This document shows positions 35,851 through 47,369 of a DNA stretch of 64,000 bases, in pieces. Each line of letters begins with the position of its first letter. The first letter of the stretch is position 1. A model generated the notes under the pieces. That model saw only the letters and a program-made list of their open reading frames with translations. It had not been told where the DNA came from and did not search any database. The stretch lies in the NCBI GenBank assembly GCA_036346375.1, contig JAYEVE010001051.1:23317-87316 (forward strand). The letters are read 5' to 3'. A program made the position numbers and the translations under genes. The stretch is from Guadua angustifolia. Lineage: Eukaryota; Streptophyta; Magnoliopsida; Poales; Poaceae.

Positions 35851-37100
35851 TCATCAAGAGTTGTGGGAGACAACATGAGATCGCTCCCTTGCTCGATGAG
35901 GGCAAGAGCAAAAAGGAAAAAAAGACTCCTCAACAACGGTGACCGCCGAGGACGAAGAGGCCTCACATCGAATGGGGTGATCGCGCCATGGTAAAGACGA
36001 TCATAGCCAATTTCCCGAGCTCGCGCCCTTGGCTTCTCAGGGCCTAACAAAGTTTCTTTACTTGGCAGCAACAAAGCGCAGCGGCCGCCGCCAGACCACC
36101 GAGCCCCCCGCCAGGCGGTGCGGGCTCGTCGCGAGCTTTGCCTCCCCAGACCAGAGGAATGAAGTGGATTCCTCCTCCAAGCTCGGGGCGACAGGACCAT
36201 CGCCGCCATCGGCGAGGCGAGGCCACCGACCTGTAAGAAACTGGCTTTGCAACCTGCTCCATCTCCGTGTTTTTCTTAGTGCTTATCCTTGATTGCAGAC
36301 CTCGAGCTTCGAGACCCGAGCTTGCCCACACCGACAATGCACCTGTTGTTATGCGAGTCCGAGTCAGGAGGGGCAGACGCCACATGCTGGCCCCACGCCG
36401 GTCTTCCGGACAAAGCGCGCTCCGGGCCTCGGAATCGGCCCTGGTGGGAGGGTTCGACCAAGGCCTGATAGCAGGGACGAAGGGACCCCTAAACTGCGAT
36501 CAATGAGGATTACAAACACCGTGAGACAGGTACCCTCATGATCGTCGATCCTCCGAGATCGAGGGAGACATGGGCGTCCGGGCCCCTCAAGTCGCGACTC
36601 TGCCGTCGTTGGCGGCCGTGTCACCGAAGTCCTCGAGGCCCGCCGACCAAGACCGCTTGATGGCGAGACCGCGGTTCCTCGGGCCATGGAGGCGACCTTG
36701 ACGGCGGAAACACTCCACGCCCGACTTGCGAACTTCCGGCCCCATGGAGCGCAAGCGTTCCACCTCTCGGGGTTGGGTGGGATCTGCCGCTGCGGCAACT
36801 CCGCCCGAAGCTGGCGGAACCCGACTCTGAGGTCGGGCTCGAAACCAGCGGCTGATACCTCTGGTCGGGGGTCCGACCCGGCGGCGATGTGGAAGGATCT
36901 CATTGCCGCCCGACACGTCGTCCGTGGCCCCGGACAAGGTGTGCTGGCGGTGATTGAAGAAGGCCTAGGTCACGGGGACCGGCGAAGGTTTTGAGATCAA
37001 CGCAGCTCGCCTCGGCGAAGCTGACGAGGAGTTCTCCAGCGCCGCGTCAACGGCCCGACTCCGTGAGGTAGGAACCTTCCTTATATGCCCCTGTCGTTGT

Positions 37101-37960
37101 GTGTTCTTGACAACTTACCAAATCGTGTTCCTCGTTTTCAAGGCGGTTGGATGGCGTGACCCGAGGGCTTCAAGGTCTCAACGAGCATGCCGGCGTGCTC
37201 GCCGAGATCTTGAACGCCGTGGAAGAGAGGGAGACCGAGCGTTCCAGGCTCTGCGACCATTGAAACCGACGCGCAGGAAATCGAGCGGCTCAACCGGGAG
37301 CTCAACGATCTGCGTCGCACGATGGTGGCGCTGGAGGCGTCCCATGCCGCCGAGCTCGAGAGGACCAAATCCTCCGAGCGCGAGCATGGGTTCAAGGCGC
37401 AGAGTCTGGCCCAGCGACCAGCGATCGAGGCCCTTGATGCGGAGCGCGCCAAGGTCGAGCTGCTGGAGAAAGCCGCCGCAGAGCGAACTTCTTCAGACTC
37501 GGCGCTCGAGACCCTTCACGCCAGGATCGAGGCCCTCGAAGGGCCGAGAACAAGCCGCCGCCGCGCCCAGCGCTTGCCGCGAAGCGCCAAGGTCGTGGCA
37601 CTTAAGGAAGTCGCCGAGGAGCAAACCACTGCCACAGCCACGGCGCTCGCCGACGAGCGTGCCAAGGTCGAGGCGTTGGAGAGGACTGTTGCCGAGCTAT
37701 CATCCTCAACCAAGGTGTCCTCGAGCTAGAGGCCAAAGTCGCGGGGTTGAAGAGAAGCTTTGTCGTGCAAAGTAGTGGCGAGACCGCTTGACCCAACTTA
37801 ACGAGCGTCGCCGAGCCCGCAGACGCAACCAACGAGGCCCTCTGCGGCAAAACCGAAGCCTCGACGCCGAGGACTGAGTCGCCGAGCTCGAAGAAGAGAA
37901 GCTTCAGCGAGATGGAGGATCTGTAGCTCAAACATCCTTGATCCTGAAACAACATTCGAT
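37101..37960 (+). pseudogene. Gypsy B antisense ORF, coiled-coil part
   Basis: A frame at 37322-37729 is rich in Ala, Glu, Leu and Arg with heptad-like spacing (for example LDAERAKVELLEKAAAE and LADERAKVEALERTVAE). Before it, an upstream frame reads HAGVLAEILNAVEERETERS. This predicts a long coiled coil, the usual tail of the putative gypsy-type transposon proteins of grasses. The repeated phrase gccaaggtcgag occurs at 37448 and 37660. The intervening 35850-37100 holds GC-rich frames with no recognisable domain. Confidence 0.5.
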
Positions 37961-38960
37961 GTTATCAAGCTGGTTTGGGTTACCTTTTTTTGAAGTGTGC
38001 GTTTCTTATTCGCGATCAAGATCCATAGGCCGTTCGCAGATGTTACATCCTAGCCGTTCGCAGATGTTACATCCTAGCTACCCGTTGGGTCTAAGGTCGA
38101 ACAACGCCGACCTTGGACACAAGTATAAGATGAGCAAATGACCATGACCTGCGCAGAATCGAAATGGAGTACTGCGAAAAAGAAATGCGACAAGCGAACC
38201 TAGTGAATAAATCACCAACTCCACGACCACGACCATGCACGCACTTAATAGCCGAATTGCCGAGCTTGTAGTTCAAACCACGGCGCAGGGGGTGAGTGAT
38301 TGCGAAGAGTTTTGGCTTACATTGAGCTCGACCAGCGGGGGTGAGCGTAAAGCTCATGATACCCAGACTAAGGAGCGAATGCGAAAGTCGTGTCCGAAGA
38401 AAAATTTCAGAGACGCTCATAAAGGAAAAGACATGAATGATAAAAATCGGAGAATATCCTTTTATTGAAGCTTTAAAGGTATAGAGATTACACATAAAAC
38501 TTGCGAAGTTGATCTATGTTCCACGAGCTAGAAAGCTCTCTGCCATCGGGCATCGCTAGCAGTGAAGCCCGTGCGTCTGTTGAAACGACTCTATAGGGGC
38601 CTCCCACCGTGGGGATAACTTGTTGGTCTTTGGACAATACAGAATCCGTCTCGGGGCTAAGTCCCCAACAAGGAGCTTCCTAGGTCGTACCGTCGAGACG
38701 CATGTCTGCGAAGAGCTTGCGGTATCTGTTGTCGTAGCGATTGCATGGCATCTTACTTCTTCCGCGAGGGCAAGGTCAAGAGACCGTTCTTGCTCGAAGT
38801 CGACGTGGTCGACCAGACTGACCCTGGCGGAGCCCAGCGTTACCTCCGGAGGCGGGGCGGCCGAGACCAAACACGAGTGAAAGGGTGTGGACCTGTTGCT
38901 TTCGCTAGCTCGTGAATACGAATAGACCATAAGACGTGGGAAGTTAATCCACCTGTGTCG
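37961..38960 (-). other. Gypsy B region downstream of integrase
   Basis: The part 38560-38960 is probably the integrase C-terminal tail on the minus strand, in several frames. The part 37961-38560 has no recognised gene. A 25-bp direct repeat around agccgttcgcagatgttac lies at 38030-38075. Confidence 0.4.
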
Positions 38961-38962
38961 TG

Positions 38963-39760
38963 TCAGAAGCGTTTGAGCTCATCTGTAACTCGCCTTTTGA
39001 CGCCTTGGACGATCTGTCCGTTGGCGCGCTCTGCCGCTCCGTTGCTCTGAGGATGAGCCACCGAAGCGAAACACACTTTGGTGCCCATGTCCTCGCAGAA
39101 TTCCTGGAATAATTCACTGGTAAACTGAGTACCATTGTCAGTGATAATTCTGCATGGAACCCCATACCTGGTGACCACGGACAAGCGGAAAAAACGAACA
39201 GCGGCCCGAGCAGTGATGGTCGAGACCGGCTCAGCCTCAATCCATTTGGTGAATGTGTCGATGGCTACGAACAGGAACTTTCTCCCCGGTTGCACGGGAA
39301 AGGGCCGAGGATATCGAGCCCCCAGGTCGAGAAAGGCCAGGCAAGCGGAATGGTCTGAAGAGCGTAGGCCGGCTGGTGTACCTTTCTGGCGTGAAACTGA
39401 CATGCTCGGCAGGTTCGGACAATATCCCGAGCATCCTGTAATGCCGTCGGCGAAGAATATCCTGCACGGAAGGCCTTGCCGACCATTGTCTGTCTGAAGA
39501 GTCGCCTACGAGACCTCGAGTGGATGTCGTTGAGTAGGTACTTACCCTCCTCCGTGGAGATGCACCGAGTCATGATGCCGAGACATTCCGTCAGAGAGCT
39601 TGCCATCCACGAGTTTATACAAGCTTGCTCGGCGCAATTAATACGCTTAGCGGGGTGGGCGGCAGTCACCCCGTGCGAAGCGTGTATGGGTTTGGCCCAT
39701 GCGGAATACCTTCTACCACAGCAAAGTACGACCTCGATCGGAGATAAAGCCGGAGCCGTC
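38963..39760 (-). pseudogene. Gypsy B integrase
   Basis: The minus-strand zinc-binding part (about 39690-39540) reads into CRACQFHARKVHQPA. The catalytic core follows with VAIDTFTKWIEAEPV (first Asp), ITDNGTQFTSELF (second Asp) and NGAAERANGQI (Glu), all three acids present, ending near 38963. One frameshift near 39300 separates the zinc-binding frame (39987-39265) from the core frame (39403-38963). This integrase core is better preserved than that of copia A. Confidence 0.85.
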
Positions 39761-39899
39761 GGCGTCTCGAGGATGACGTTGGGGGTATCTCTTCGTCGGA
39801 AGAGCCGAGCTTGGAGAGAAAGTCCACCTTTGGAGTTGTCCTTCCTTGGGACATGCCTAAGCTCCAAATTCTCGAACCATTTCTCCATCTTGCGGACCT

Positions 39900-40893
39900 C
39901 GGCGAGATACCTTGCCATTGCATCCCCGAGCATTGATAGTCCTTGTTGTCTTGGTTGATGACGAGTGGGAGTCTCCTTCACGACCAACCGTCATGACGCC
40001 TAAGGACTTGCAGGCTCGTAAGCCCGCCAAGAGAGCTTCATATTCGCCATGTTATTGGTCGCAGAAAGCCAAAACGAACTACATACCTCAATCGAGTCGC
40101 CCATTGGTAAGGATAAGTATCCCAGCCCGAAGCGTTTGAAGGACCTCGAGCCGTCGAAGAACATGATCCAGGGCTCCTCTTCTTCGACCTCGAGCCCAGG
40201 GGCGGGCTGTGATGTCTGTTCGACGACGAAGTCGGCGAGCACTTGCGACTTGATAGCTGTTCGGGCCACGACCTGGACGTCAAACGCCGCCAGCTCCATA
40301 GCCCATTTGGCTACCCTCCCGCCGCCTTCTGGATTCCGCAGGATGTCACCGAGCGGAAAATTGCTCGGGACGACCACAGAATGCGCCTGGAAGTAATGTC
40401 GAAGCTTGCGCGAGGCCATGAGAAGAGCGTACAGCAGTTTCTGCACTTGCGGGTACCGCTCCTTTGGGCCATGTAAGACCTCGCTGACATAGTAAATCGG
40501 ATGCTGCTGTGTCCCCCGTTCGGCAACCAGGACAGCACTTACGGCTTGGGTGGTGGCTGCAAGGTAGAGCAACAACCTTTCGCCAGGCTGCGGAGTTGTA
40601 AGGAGGGGTGGGGATGACAGATATACCTTCAGCTCGTCGAAAGATCGTTGTGCTTCTGGCGTCCATTCAAAGCCCCCGTGCTTACGCAGGGTCTTAAAGA
40701 ATGGGAGGCCTCGCTCGCCGAGCCTCGAAATGAATCTGCTGAGGGCGGCCATGCGACCGGTGAGGCTTTGCACTTGCTTGATCGAGGTCGGGGGCTCCAT
40801 CTTCTCAATGGCCTCGATCTTCTCCGGGTTCGGACCAACCCCCGAGCCCCCGATCATGTAGCCAAGGACCTTCCACGATCGCGCCAAACACAC
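39900..40893 (-). CDS. Gypsy B reverse transcriptase thumb and RNase H segment
   Basis: A 297-codon frame (40893-40000) is open with LTGRMAALSRFISRLGERGL (end of the RT domain), LLLYLAATTQAVSAVLV (RNase H-like, first domain) and WIMFFDGSRSFKRFGLG, the start of a second RNase H domain with its catalytic Asp. The second domain continues in another frame to about 39900. Two RNase H-like domains agree with the Tat lineage. As part of a polyprotein it would need frameshift-free sequence on both sides, which is lacking. Confidence 0.8.
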
Positions 40894-41480
40894 ACTTCGG
40901 GGTTGAGCTTGATTTGGTACCTGTTCAGGTTCACAAATGTTTCTTCAAGATCACGGACGTGGTCGCTCCCGGAGGAGCTTTTGGCGATGATATCATCCAC
41001 GTAAACCTCGAGGTTTCGCCCAATCTGGCTCGAAGGTCTTGGTCATCGACGCTGGAATGTTGCCCCGCATTCTTGAGACCAAATGACATGGTCGTGTAGC
41101 AATAAGTGCCAAACGGGTGATGAAGGCAGTTTGCTCTCATAAATCGACCGCCCGGCTTGATCTGGTGGTAGCCCGAGTAAGCATCCAAGAAGCTTAGCAT
41201 TTTGGCGTTGGCGGTGGAGTCGGCGATCTGGTCGATGCTTTGAAGGGAAAATTGTCCTTTAGGCAGCCGAGTTCAACCCGTATGGTCGACGACATCCTCC
41301 ACTTGCCACCTTTCTTCGCGACGATGACCGGGTTGGCGACCATTCGATGGTCGATCTCGCGGATGAAGCCGGCCTTGAGAGCTTATCAAGGTTTTCCTTG
41401 ATGACCACAACCTTCTCTCGGGAGAAGCGGCGAAGATTCGAGCGCTGAGTCTAGAATCGGTTCGACACAGTAACTTGTGC
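40894..41480 (-). pseudogene. Gypsy B reverse transcriptase palm
   Basis: The minus-strand frame 41200-40931 contains FLDAYSGYHQIK and TYCYTTMSFGLKNAG. After a frameshift, EVYVDDIIAKSS (near 41010-40975) holds the catalytic YVDD, followed by NLNRYQIKLNPEVCV. The upstream fingers are found in broken frames at 41488-41273. The domain order is right; at least two single-base shifts break it. Confidence 0.82.
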
Positions 41481-41879
41481 TCGATCACCTCCCTTGGAGC
41501 GCCAGCATATCCGCAGCTCCCAGCGAATACACCCTTGTTGGCGAAGGAAGGTGACGAGCTCGAGTTCTATTTGGGACTTAGCCCGCCGAGGCGTGGACAC
41601 ACACAGTCGTGTCGTATCCTCGAGCTGCACGGCCTTTGTTGCCCATTGGTTGGATCGCCGCTTCGCCGGGCGTTCTTTTCCGTCACCTCTGGACCTTCTT
41701 TGGGCAAGATATCGGGCGAGCGCCAAGGCCTTGGTCTCTGACCATGTGCCGCCTGCAGTCACCAAGACAGAACGATGCCGTTGGGGCTGGGAGCTCATGC
41801 ACCGATGACCGTAATGATTAGCTGCCATAAACTTGATGAGGGCAGCCTCCGAGAATAGCGTTATGCGGTAGGTCGCCTC

Positions 41880-42370
41880 GACCACCTCAAAGGTGATCAA
41901 TTCGGTGCGGAAGTTGTCCGAGCCGCGAAGGTGACGGGCAAGACCACCGCCCCAAGGAGTAGTCGAGCTCCGTGAACGATTCGAAGAAGGGAATGGCGAT
42001 GCTTTTGATTTTGATGGGGAATCTGCATCCGGTCGAGTGCTTCCGCCGCAAACAAATTAAGAAGAGCCGCCGTCGACCATGACACGCCCGACCTTGTGTG
42101 TTGTTGCCGATGGTCGGGTCACACTCAAGGCGGTCTTTAAGTCTCGGCCATACCTTGTAAGGCATCCTCCGGAGAAAAGATGATGGTGGCCCCGCCCACT
42201 TGCAATCTTTGCTCGGCGGGCTTTCTGATCTGACTGATAGATGGTCCGAGCGGCAGCCTTGATCTCGCGCCTGGACTGGTAGGTCGCCGAGCCGCCGAAG
42301 ATAACGTCAATCCGGCGCTCGCCCTGTTGGAATTCTAGGTCGAGGTCGCCGTGCTCCGACCCGGCATTTA
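41880..42370 (-). pseudogene. Gypsy B aspartic protease
   Basis: On the minus strand, VMVDGGSS (near 42085-42060) is the retropepsin active-site motif, followed one frame later by LNLFAAEALDRMQIP. The upstream part (42370-42165) links it to gag. It would process the Gag-Pol polyprotein. A single missing base after DGGSS breaks the frame. Confidence 0.75.
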
Positions 42371-42399
42371 CCCTTTCGGGCTAGTCGTCATCCTTCGGG

Positions 42400-44016
42400 A
42401 GCACGGGCATCTCACCACGTCCGTCATAGAAGGCTTCAAGCTTTCCTGCCAAGCCCTGCAAGACCGCAGGTCGTGGCCGGCTGCCCTGTGAAACAGGCAA
42501 AATTTCTCCTCGTCGTAGCCCGACCGCCCTTCGGCTCCCTGCCGTCGAGCATCGGTCCTCCGAGGTCCAGCCGCCGCCCTCTTCTGGCCGCCCACATGCT
42601 GACGGATCGAGGCCGACCTTGACGAGGTCGGGTCCCGCCCCGAGTCGATCCGGACCTCAAGGACCTCACGGCGGCCGTCCGCCGAGACGATGACCTGGCT
42701 GACCTCCGCCGGTCCTGCGGTCACGCTTCAGCTTCTTGGTGCGGGTGTCTTGGTCGGCACCCTTGAGTTGGGCGGGCGGCCTCGAGTGGCTCAAACCAAG
42801 CTTACCTTGAGTCGTGTCGCTTCCGGCCGGACGGCGTCGTCGCGTTCACAGACTGTTCCGCCATGCGAAACAATTTGTTGACGCTGAGCCTTGTCGTGAT
42901 CTCGAGGTCTTCGGTAAGGCGCCGGTCGCGAACGCCGAACTTGAAGGCCTTGATGACTGCTTCATCAGAGATACTTGGAATTAGGTTCCTCGTGCGGATA
43001 AACCGCCGCACAAAGTCACGAAGAGGCTCGCTCTTGCCCTGGATGACGCGATCCAGGTCCTTCTCCCTCCCTGGCCGCTCGTAACAGCTCTGGAAGTTGG
43101 AGCGGAGGGCGCTCTGGATTTGGCGCCACGACCTGAAGGAACCGGGCTTCTGGTTGAAGAGCCAAGTTCGGGCAGCGCCGTCGTAGCGGTCGGAGATAGT
43201 TGGCCATGACCAACTCAATGCGCCTCGGCCGCTAAAATGGCGGTCGAGTAGATGGACGAGAACTCGTCGGATTCTTGGTTCCGTCGGCGCTTCGATCAAA
43301 GCGGGTTTAAACCGAAAGCGAGCAGCGTCTGTGACGAAGGTCGCCGAGCACGCCACGCAACCGTGGGGCCGAGTCTTGCGCGCGGAGCCATCGCGCCAAC
43401 GAGATCTTCCTTCGCTGTGCGAATCCGAGCCGGGCTCCTTGACGACCCGATCTTGGCGAGATCGGTCATGATCTTGAAACACGGAGTCGCTGGGAGGTAT
43501 TGCAGGCGGTCCTGTGCGCGACGACGTCTGGGCGGAATGTCGGGGGAAAGTCCCCGTGACCTGCTGCCAGCTGGAGTGGAGCTTGCGTGGCTCACCTCGC
43601 GTCCAGCCGTCGGGATCTTGCCCCGGTGTTGTTGTCGAGACGACGGCGCTTCGCCTCGGCCGGCGGCCGATGGGTGCGCCCTCTGACGATGTGATGAATT
43701 GTCGCCGCTTCTCGAGAAGGGTCCTGAGCGGTGACTTGGTCTTTGCGGAGGAATGGCCTCGGATTGCAGAATACGGTCGAGTTCTTCGGCCAAGGCCCGG
43801 CCAAAGAGCTCGATTTTGCCCTATCGGGATTAGCCATGATCCGGGCAATAGCACGGCGCTCCCAGGGAGGAGCCTCTCTGTCCTCCGTCGGGCCGTAATG
43901 CCTTGATTGATCGCAAGCGTGGACCATTCGATGAGCATCCTCGGGAGTTTGTGGGTCGCGATCCGCGCTGCTGCGTTCACCGGAGGCGCCCGCCATGAAG
44001 ACGTCTTTGCCGCCAC
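42400..44016 (-). pseudogene. Gypsy B gag
   Basis: A 404-codon minus-strand frame (44016-42802) holds the gag core. It contains YDGAARTWLFNQKPGSFRSW, the sequence EPLRDFVRRFIRTRNLIPSI and KAFKFGVRDRRLTEDL, typical of gypsy retrotransposon gag. A C-terminal part (42724-42368) contains a degraded CFTGQ-type zinc-knuckle-like segment. An overlapping frame (44188-43592) reads the N-terminus, so one or more frameshifts exist near 43600-43300. Gag forms the particle shell in active elements. Confidence 0.8.
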
Positions 44017-44167
44017 GGAGGTGGGGAAGGCGAGAACAAGGATGCGAGCGGACTCGCGTCGATCCCAGCGCTAGGAGAGTGTTCGTTGATGGAGAACGCC
44101 ATGCTCCTAAGACCTCGGAGTTTTTCCTGTGAATGAACAAAGCAATCGGCCCCACGGTGGCGCCAAT

Positions 44168-44831
44168 TGTCGCGATCGGGATCGCCAACGCGAAAAAATG
44201 AGGTAGGGGTTAATGAGGAACGGGACCACAAGCGCGCTTTGCTCGAACAGGGGAATGAGGTCGAGGAGATCTATGGTCGGAGCAAGGAGACAACGGACGA
44301 GACAGAGATTTATCCTGGTTCGAGCCCCTGAGAAGGTAACAGCTCTACTCCAGTCGCCTTGTGGCGGTGCTTCTTGCCTTTTGTGGATACAAAGGAGGAT
44401 TACAGCTCAATCTTGACGATGCTAAGTCTAGACTTGAACTCCAGTGTCTGTGTGTTTGGTCCGTCCTTTCAGTGTTTACAAAGCTTCAGTCTTATACCCA
44501 TTCTTCTTGCAGCGTTCGGGAGTAACCCTCGGATCGTGGCCTTTATGCATATTGATTGCCGGTGGTAACCGTTCCGATCCCGTCGCGCACGCCTGCATTA
44601 CTCCATGATCCCACGTTCCTGTAACCGCCAAGTGATAACGTGCCCGGGATCCAAGGGACCGCTACCGACCTTGAATCATCCCGAACAGCAGGTCGTGAGG
44701 GCCACGAGCTCGGGGATACTGTGCCCCAGCTCGAGTGGCCTCGGGCTTGATCTGAGTCTTTGGTCGAGGACCCACGAGCTAGAGGGCTGGTTGACTGTGC
44801 TGACCGACCAAGGGTTGCCCAGCCCCCGACA
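44168..44831 (-). repeat. Gypsy B 5' LTR
   Basis: On + it starts TGTCGCGATCGGG and ends CCCCCGACA, followed by AGATG. It is 15 bp longer than the other LTR because of scattered small deletions there. Confidence 0.88.
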
Positions 44832-44836
44832 AGATG

Positions 44837-46070
44837 TACTTTTCCTGTTAATTCTACAACCCGCAAAATCAGCATCAGAGTAGGCTCTAAGTGATAAACA
44901 TGATGATGAGGAGTACCATAAGCCAAACTCTAAAGTGGATGGTAAATAGCGAAGAATTCGTTTTACCGCTTGTCGATGAGAAGCACGTGGGGAAGCTTGA
45001 AAACGAGCACACAAACACACCGCAAAGTGTATATCCGGCCTTGAAGTGGTGAGATAAAGAAGCGATCCAATCATGATTCGATACTCCTTTTGATTAACCG
45101 GTTCTCCTTCTTCATCCGGATCCAAAGTAGTTGTTGTGCCAATAGGTGTGGAAATTGGTTTGCATGTTTCCATCTCAAAACGTCGAAGGAGATCTTTTGT
45201 GTACTTCGTTTGGTGAATAAAGATACCTTGCCTTGTTTGCTTGACTTGTAAACCCAGAAAGTATGTGAGCTCACCCATCATACTCATCTCAAATTCCTTG
45301 CTCATAGTGTCTGAAAACTTGGCAACAAGAGCATGAGAAGTACCACCAAAAATGATATCATCCACATAAATCTGAACAAGTAACAGATCATTGCCATGCT
45401 TGAGAGAAAACAAGGTTTTATCAACTTTACCCATTTCAAAATTATTTTCTAGCAAATATGATTTAAGCCTATCATACCAAGCCCGAGGAGCTTGTTTTAA
45501 ACCATATAAAGCTTTGGACAACTTAAAAATATGGTCTGGGTATTTCGGATTTTCAAATCCAGGAGGTTGTTTGACATAAACTTCTTCAGAAATAAAACCA
45601 TTTAGAAAAGCACTTTTGACGTCCATTTGATACAATCTAAAACCTTTAGATGCAGCAAAAGCCAACAAAATTCTAATGGTTTCAAGTCTAGCAACAGGTG
45701 CAAAAGTTTCATCAAAATCAAGTCCTTCAATTTGAGTAAAACCTTGAGCAACCAATCTAGCTTTGTTTCTAACAACAACCCCATCTTGACTTTGTTTATT
45801 CTTAAAAACCCATTTAGTTTCAATGATATTATGACCTAAAGGAGGTGGAACTAAAACCCAAACCTTATTGCGCTCAAAATTCTCAAGTTCCTCATGTATG
45901 GCATTAATCCAAGACTCATCAGATAACGCGTGACTTACATCTTGGGGTTCAAAAGATGCAACAAAAGCAGTATGAGCATATGAGGCATTAGTATTGTACC
46001 TGTTTCGAAGCACACGCACATTTAACTCACCAATCATCTGTTCAGGAGGATGTCTTCGTTGAATATGCAA
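44837..46070 (-). CDS. Copia B reverse transcriptase (RVT_2), open
   Basis: The longest open frame of the window (464 codons to 44676, the last 55 lying in the gypsy B LTR). It contains WVFKNKQSQDGVVVRNKARL, then GLDFDETFAPVARLETIR, YQMDVKSAFLNG, KALYGLKQAPRAWYDRL and IYVDDIIFG with the catalytic YVDD. The end, LRAYSDADFAGCRINRKSTS, is the start of RNase H and is cut by gypsy B at 44836. The state of preservation suggests that copia B is younger than copia A. The true polyprotein starts upstream in gag. Confidence 0.9.
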
Positions 46071-46079
46071 TGGTGCTGA

Positions 46080-47364
46080 AATTTCTGAAGATGCCTGAGG
46101 TCCAGAACCATGTGTATTTGCTGGAAGAATTTCCGAAGATGCTTGCTGATTTTCTTCCTGTGGCTGAATTGGTTGAGCCGAGTTGCCAACTTGATTACCA
46201 CTTCATCTTCATATTCATCATCACTTTCTTCCAAAAAGATACTTTCAAAACTGCAAGTAACTTGTGTCACTGAAAATTCGGGTCTAGTACCAGGACTAGC
46301 CTCATCAAAAGTGACTTCACAAGTCTCAACAATTTTGTTAGTTTCTAAATTCAGCACCACGGTAACCACAGTATGAAGAGTATAACCAAGAAACAATCCA
46401 TCGAGCATCTAGATTCAAACTTATCAAGATTTCCATGTTTGAGAATGAAATATTTGCAACCAAAAACACGCATATGAGAGATGCTAGAGTGCGTCCAAAC
46501 CGAAGTTCATAAGAAGTTCTATGAAGCTTTGCTCTCAAAAATACTCTATTTGAAATGTAGCAAGCAAGAGAAATAGCTTCATTAAAACTTCCTAGGAGTA
46601 GAATATTCATCAAGCATTGTCCTAGCCATCTCAACTAGTGTGCGATTTTTCCTCTCAACAACACCATTTTGTTGAGGAACTCGAGCGAAGAAAATTGATG
46701 CTCAATTCCATATTCGTAATGTAAAGAAGCAAAAAGATTGTTCTTGAATTCTCCTCCATTATCACTCCTAATTACTTTAAGTGCTTGAGCAATTCCTTGA
46801 GCAACCTTAATGCAAACTCTTGAAACAATTCAAAAGCTTCATTTTTGGTAGTCATGAAATATACCCAAGAGTACCTAGAGTAATCATCTACAATCACAAG
46901 AACATACCACTTACCTCCTGCAGATTTTACTCTTGCTGGTCCCACAATATCCATGTGTAGAAGCTGACCTGGAGCATTAGTCATAACAGCAGTGATAGGA
47001 AAATGTTTAGGTGCAGTCATTTTTCCATGTTGATAGGGAGAGCAAGTCAAATTACTTGATTTGTCATACTTTAATTCAGGCAAACCTCTGAGCAAATTTG
47101 ATTTACTAATGCGTGAAAGGTGATCAAAACCAATATGACCAAGTCTACGATGCCAAAAAGTTAGATCTTTTGAAACATGAGATACAAGACATGTCATTTC
47201 AGATGTTGGACATGAAAAATCACCTTTAAACAAGCGACAAATGCGAGTGATGTTGCATACTAGATTTTCAGAAACATCTAATATACGACAAGAGTTTTTC
47301 TGAAATCTTACCTCAAGATCTTCATCAAGCAAGCGAAACCGAGAGCAAATTATATTTGAGCTTG
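46080..47364 (-). pseudogene. Copia B integrase, frameshifted
   Basis: The minus-strand frame 47380-46772 contains SENLVCNITRICRLF (gag-pre-integrase), FWHRRLGHIGFDHL (zinc-binding), LLHMDIVGPARV (first catalytic Asp) and VDDYSRYSWVYFM. After a shift, DNGGEF appears near 46765 and the Glu region is degraded near 46670. The C-terminal part (46634-46034) contains HTSYELRFGRTLA-like sequence and a linker to the reverse transcriptase. At the upstream end it is cut by the solo LTR at 47369. Confidence 0.82.
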
Positions 47365-47369
47365 CTTCT

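Larger units (their letters stand above)
33879..44831 (-). mobile_element. Ty3/gypsy LTR retrotransposon B, inserted in copia B RNase H
   Basis: The LTRs are 33879-34527 and 44168-44831. Target duplications AGATG lie at 33874-33878 and 44832-44836. The minus-strand primer-binding site tggcgccaccgtggggcc is next to the 44168 LTR. Order on the minus strand: gag, protease, reverse transcriptase, RNase H, integrase, then a 4-kb 3' region with antisense ORFs on + (34830-37950). This is the layout of Tat-type gypsy elements. The coding frames carry many single-base shifts. Confidence 0.92.

Noticed and set aside
36364..36937. 179- and 116-codon minus ORFs in gypsy B
   Set aside because: They are shadows of GC-rich sequence of the antisense gene; no gag or pol motif is present at this position.
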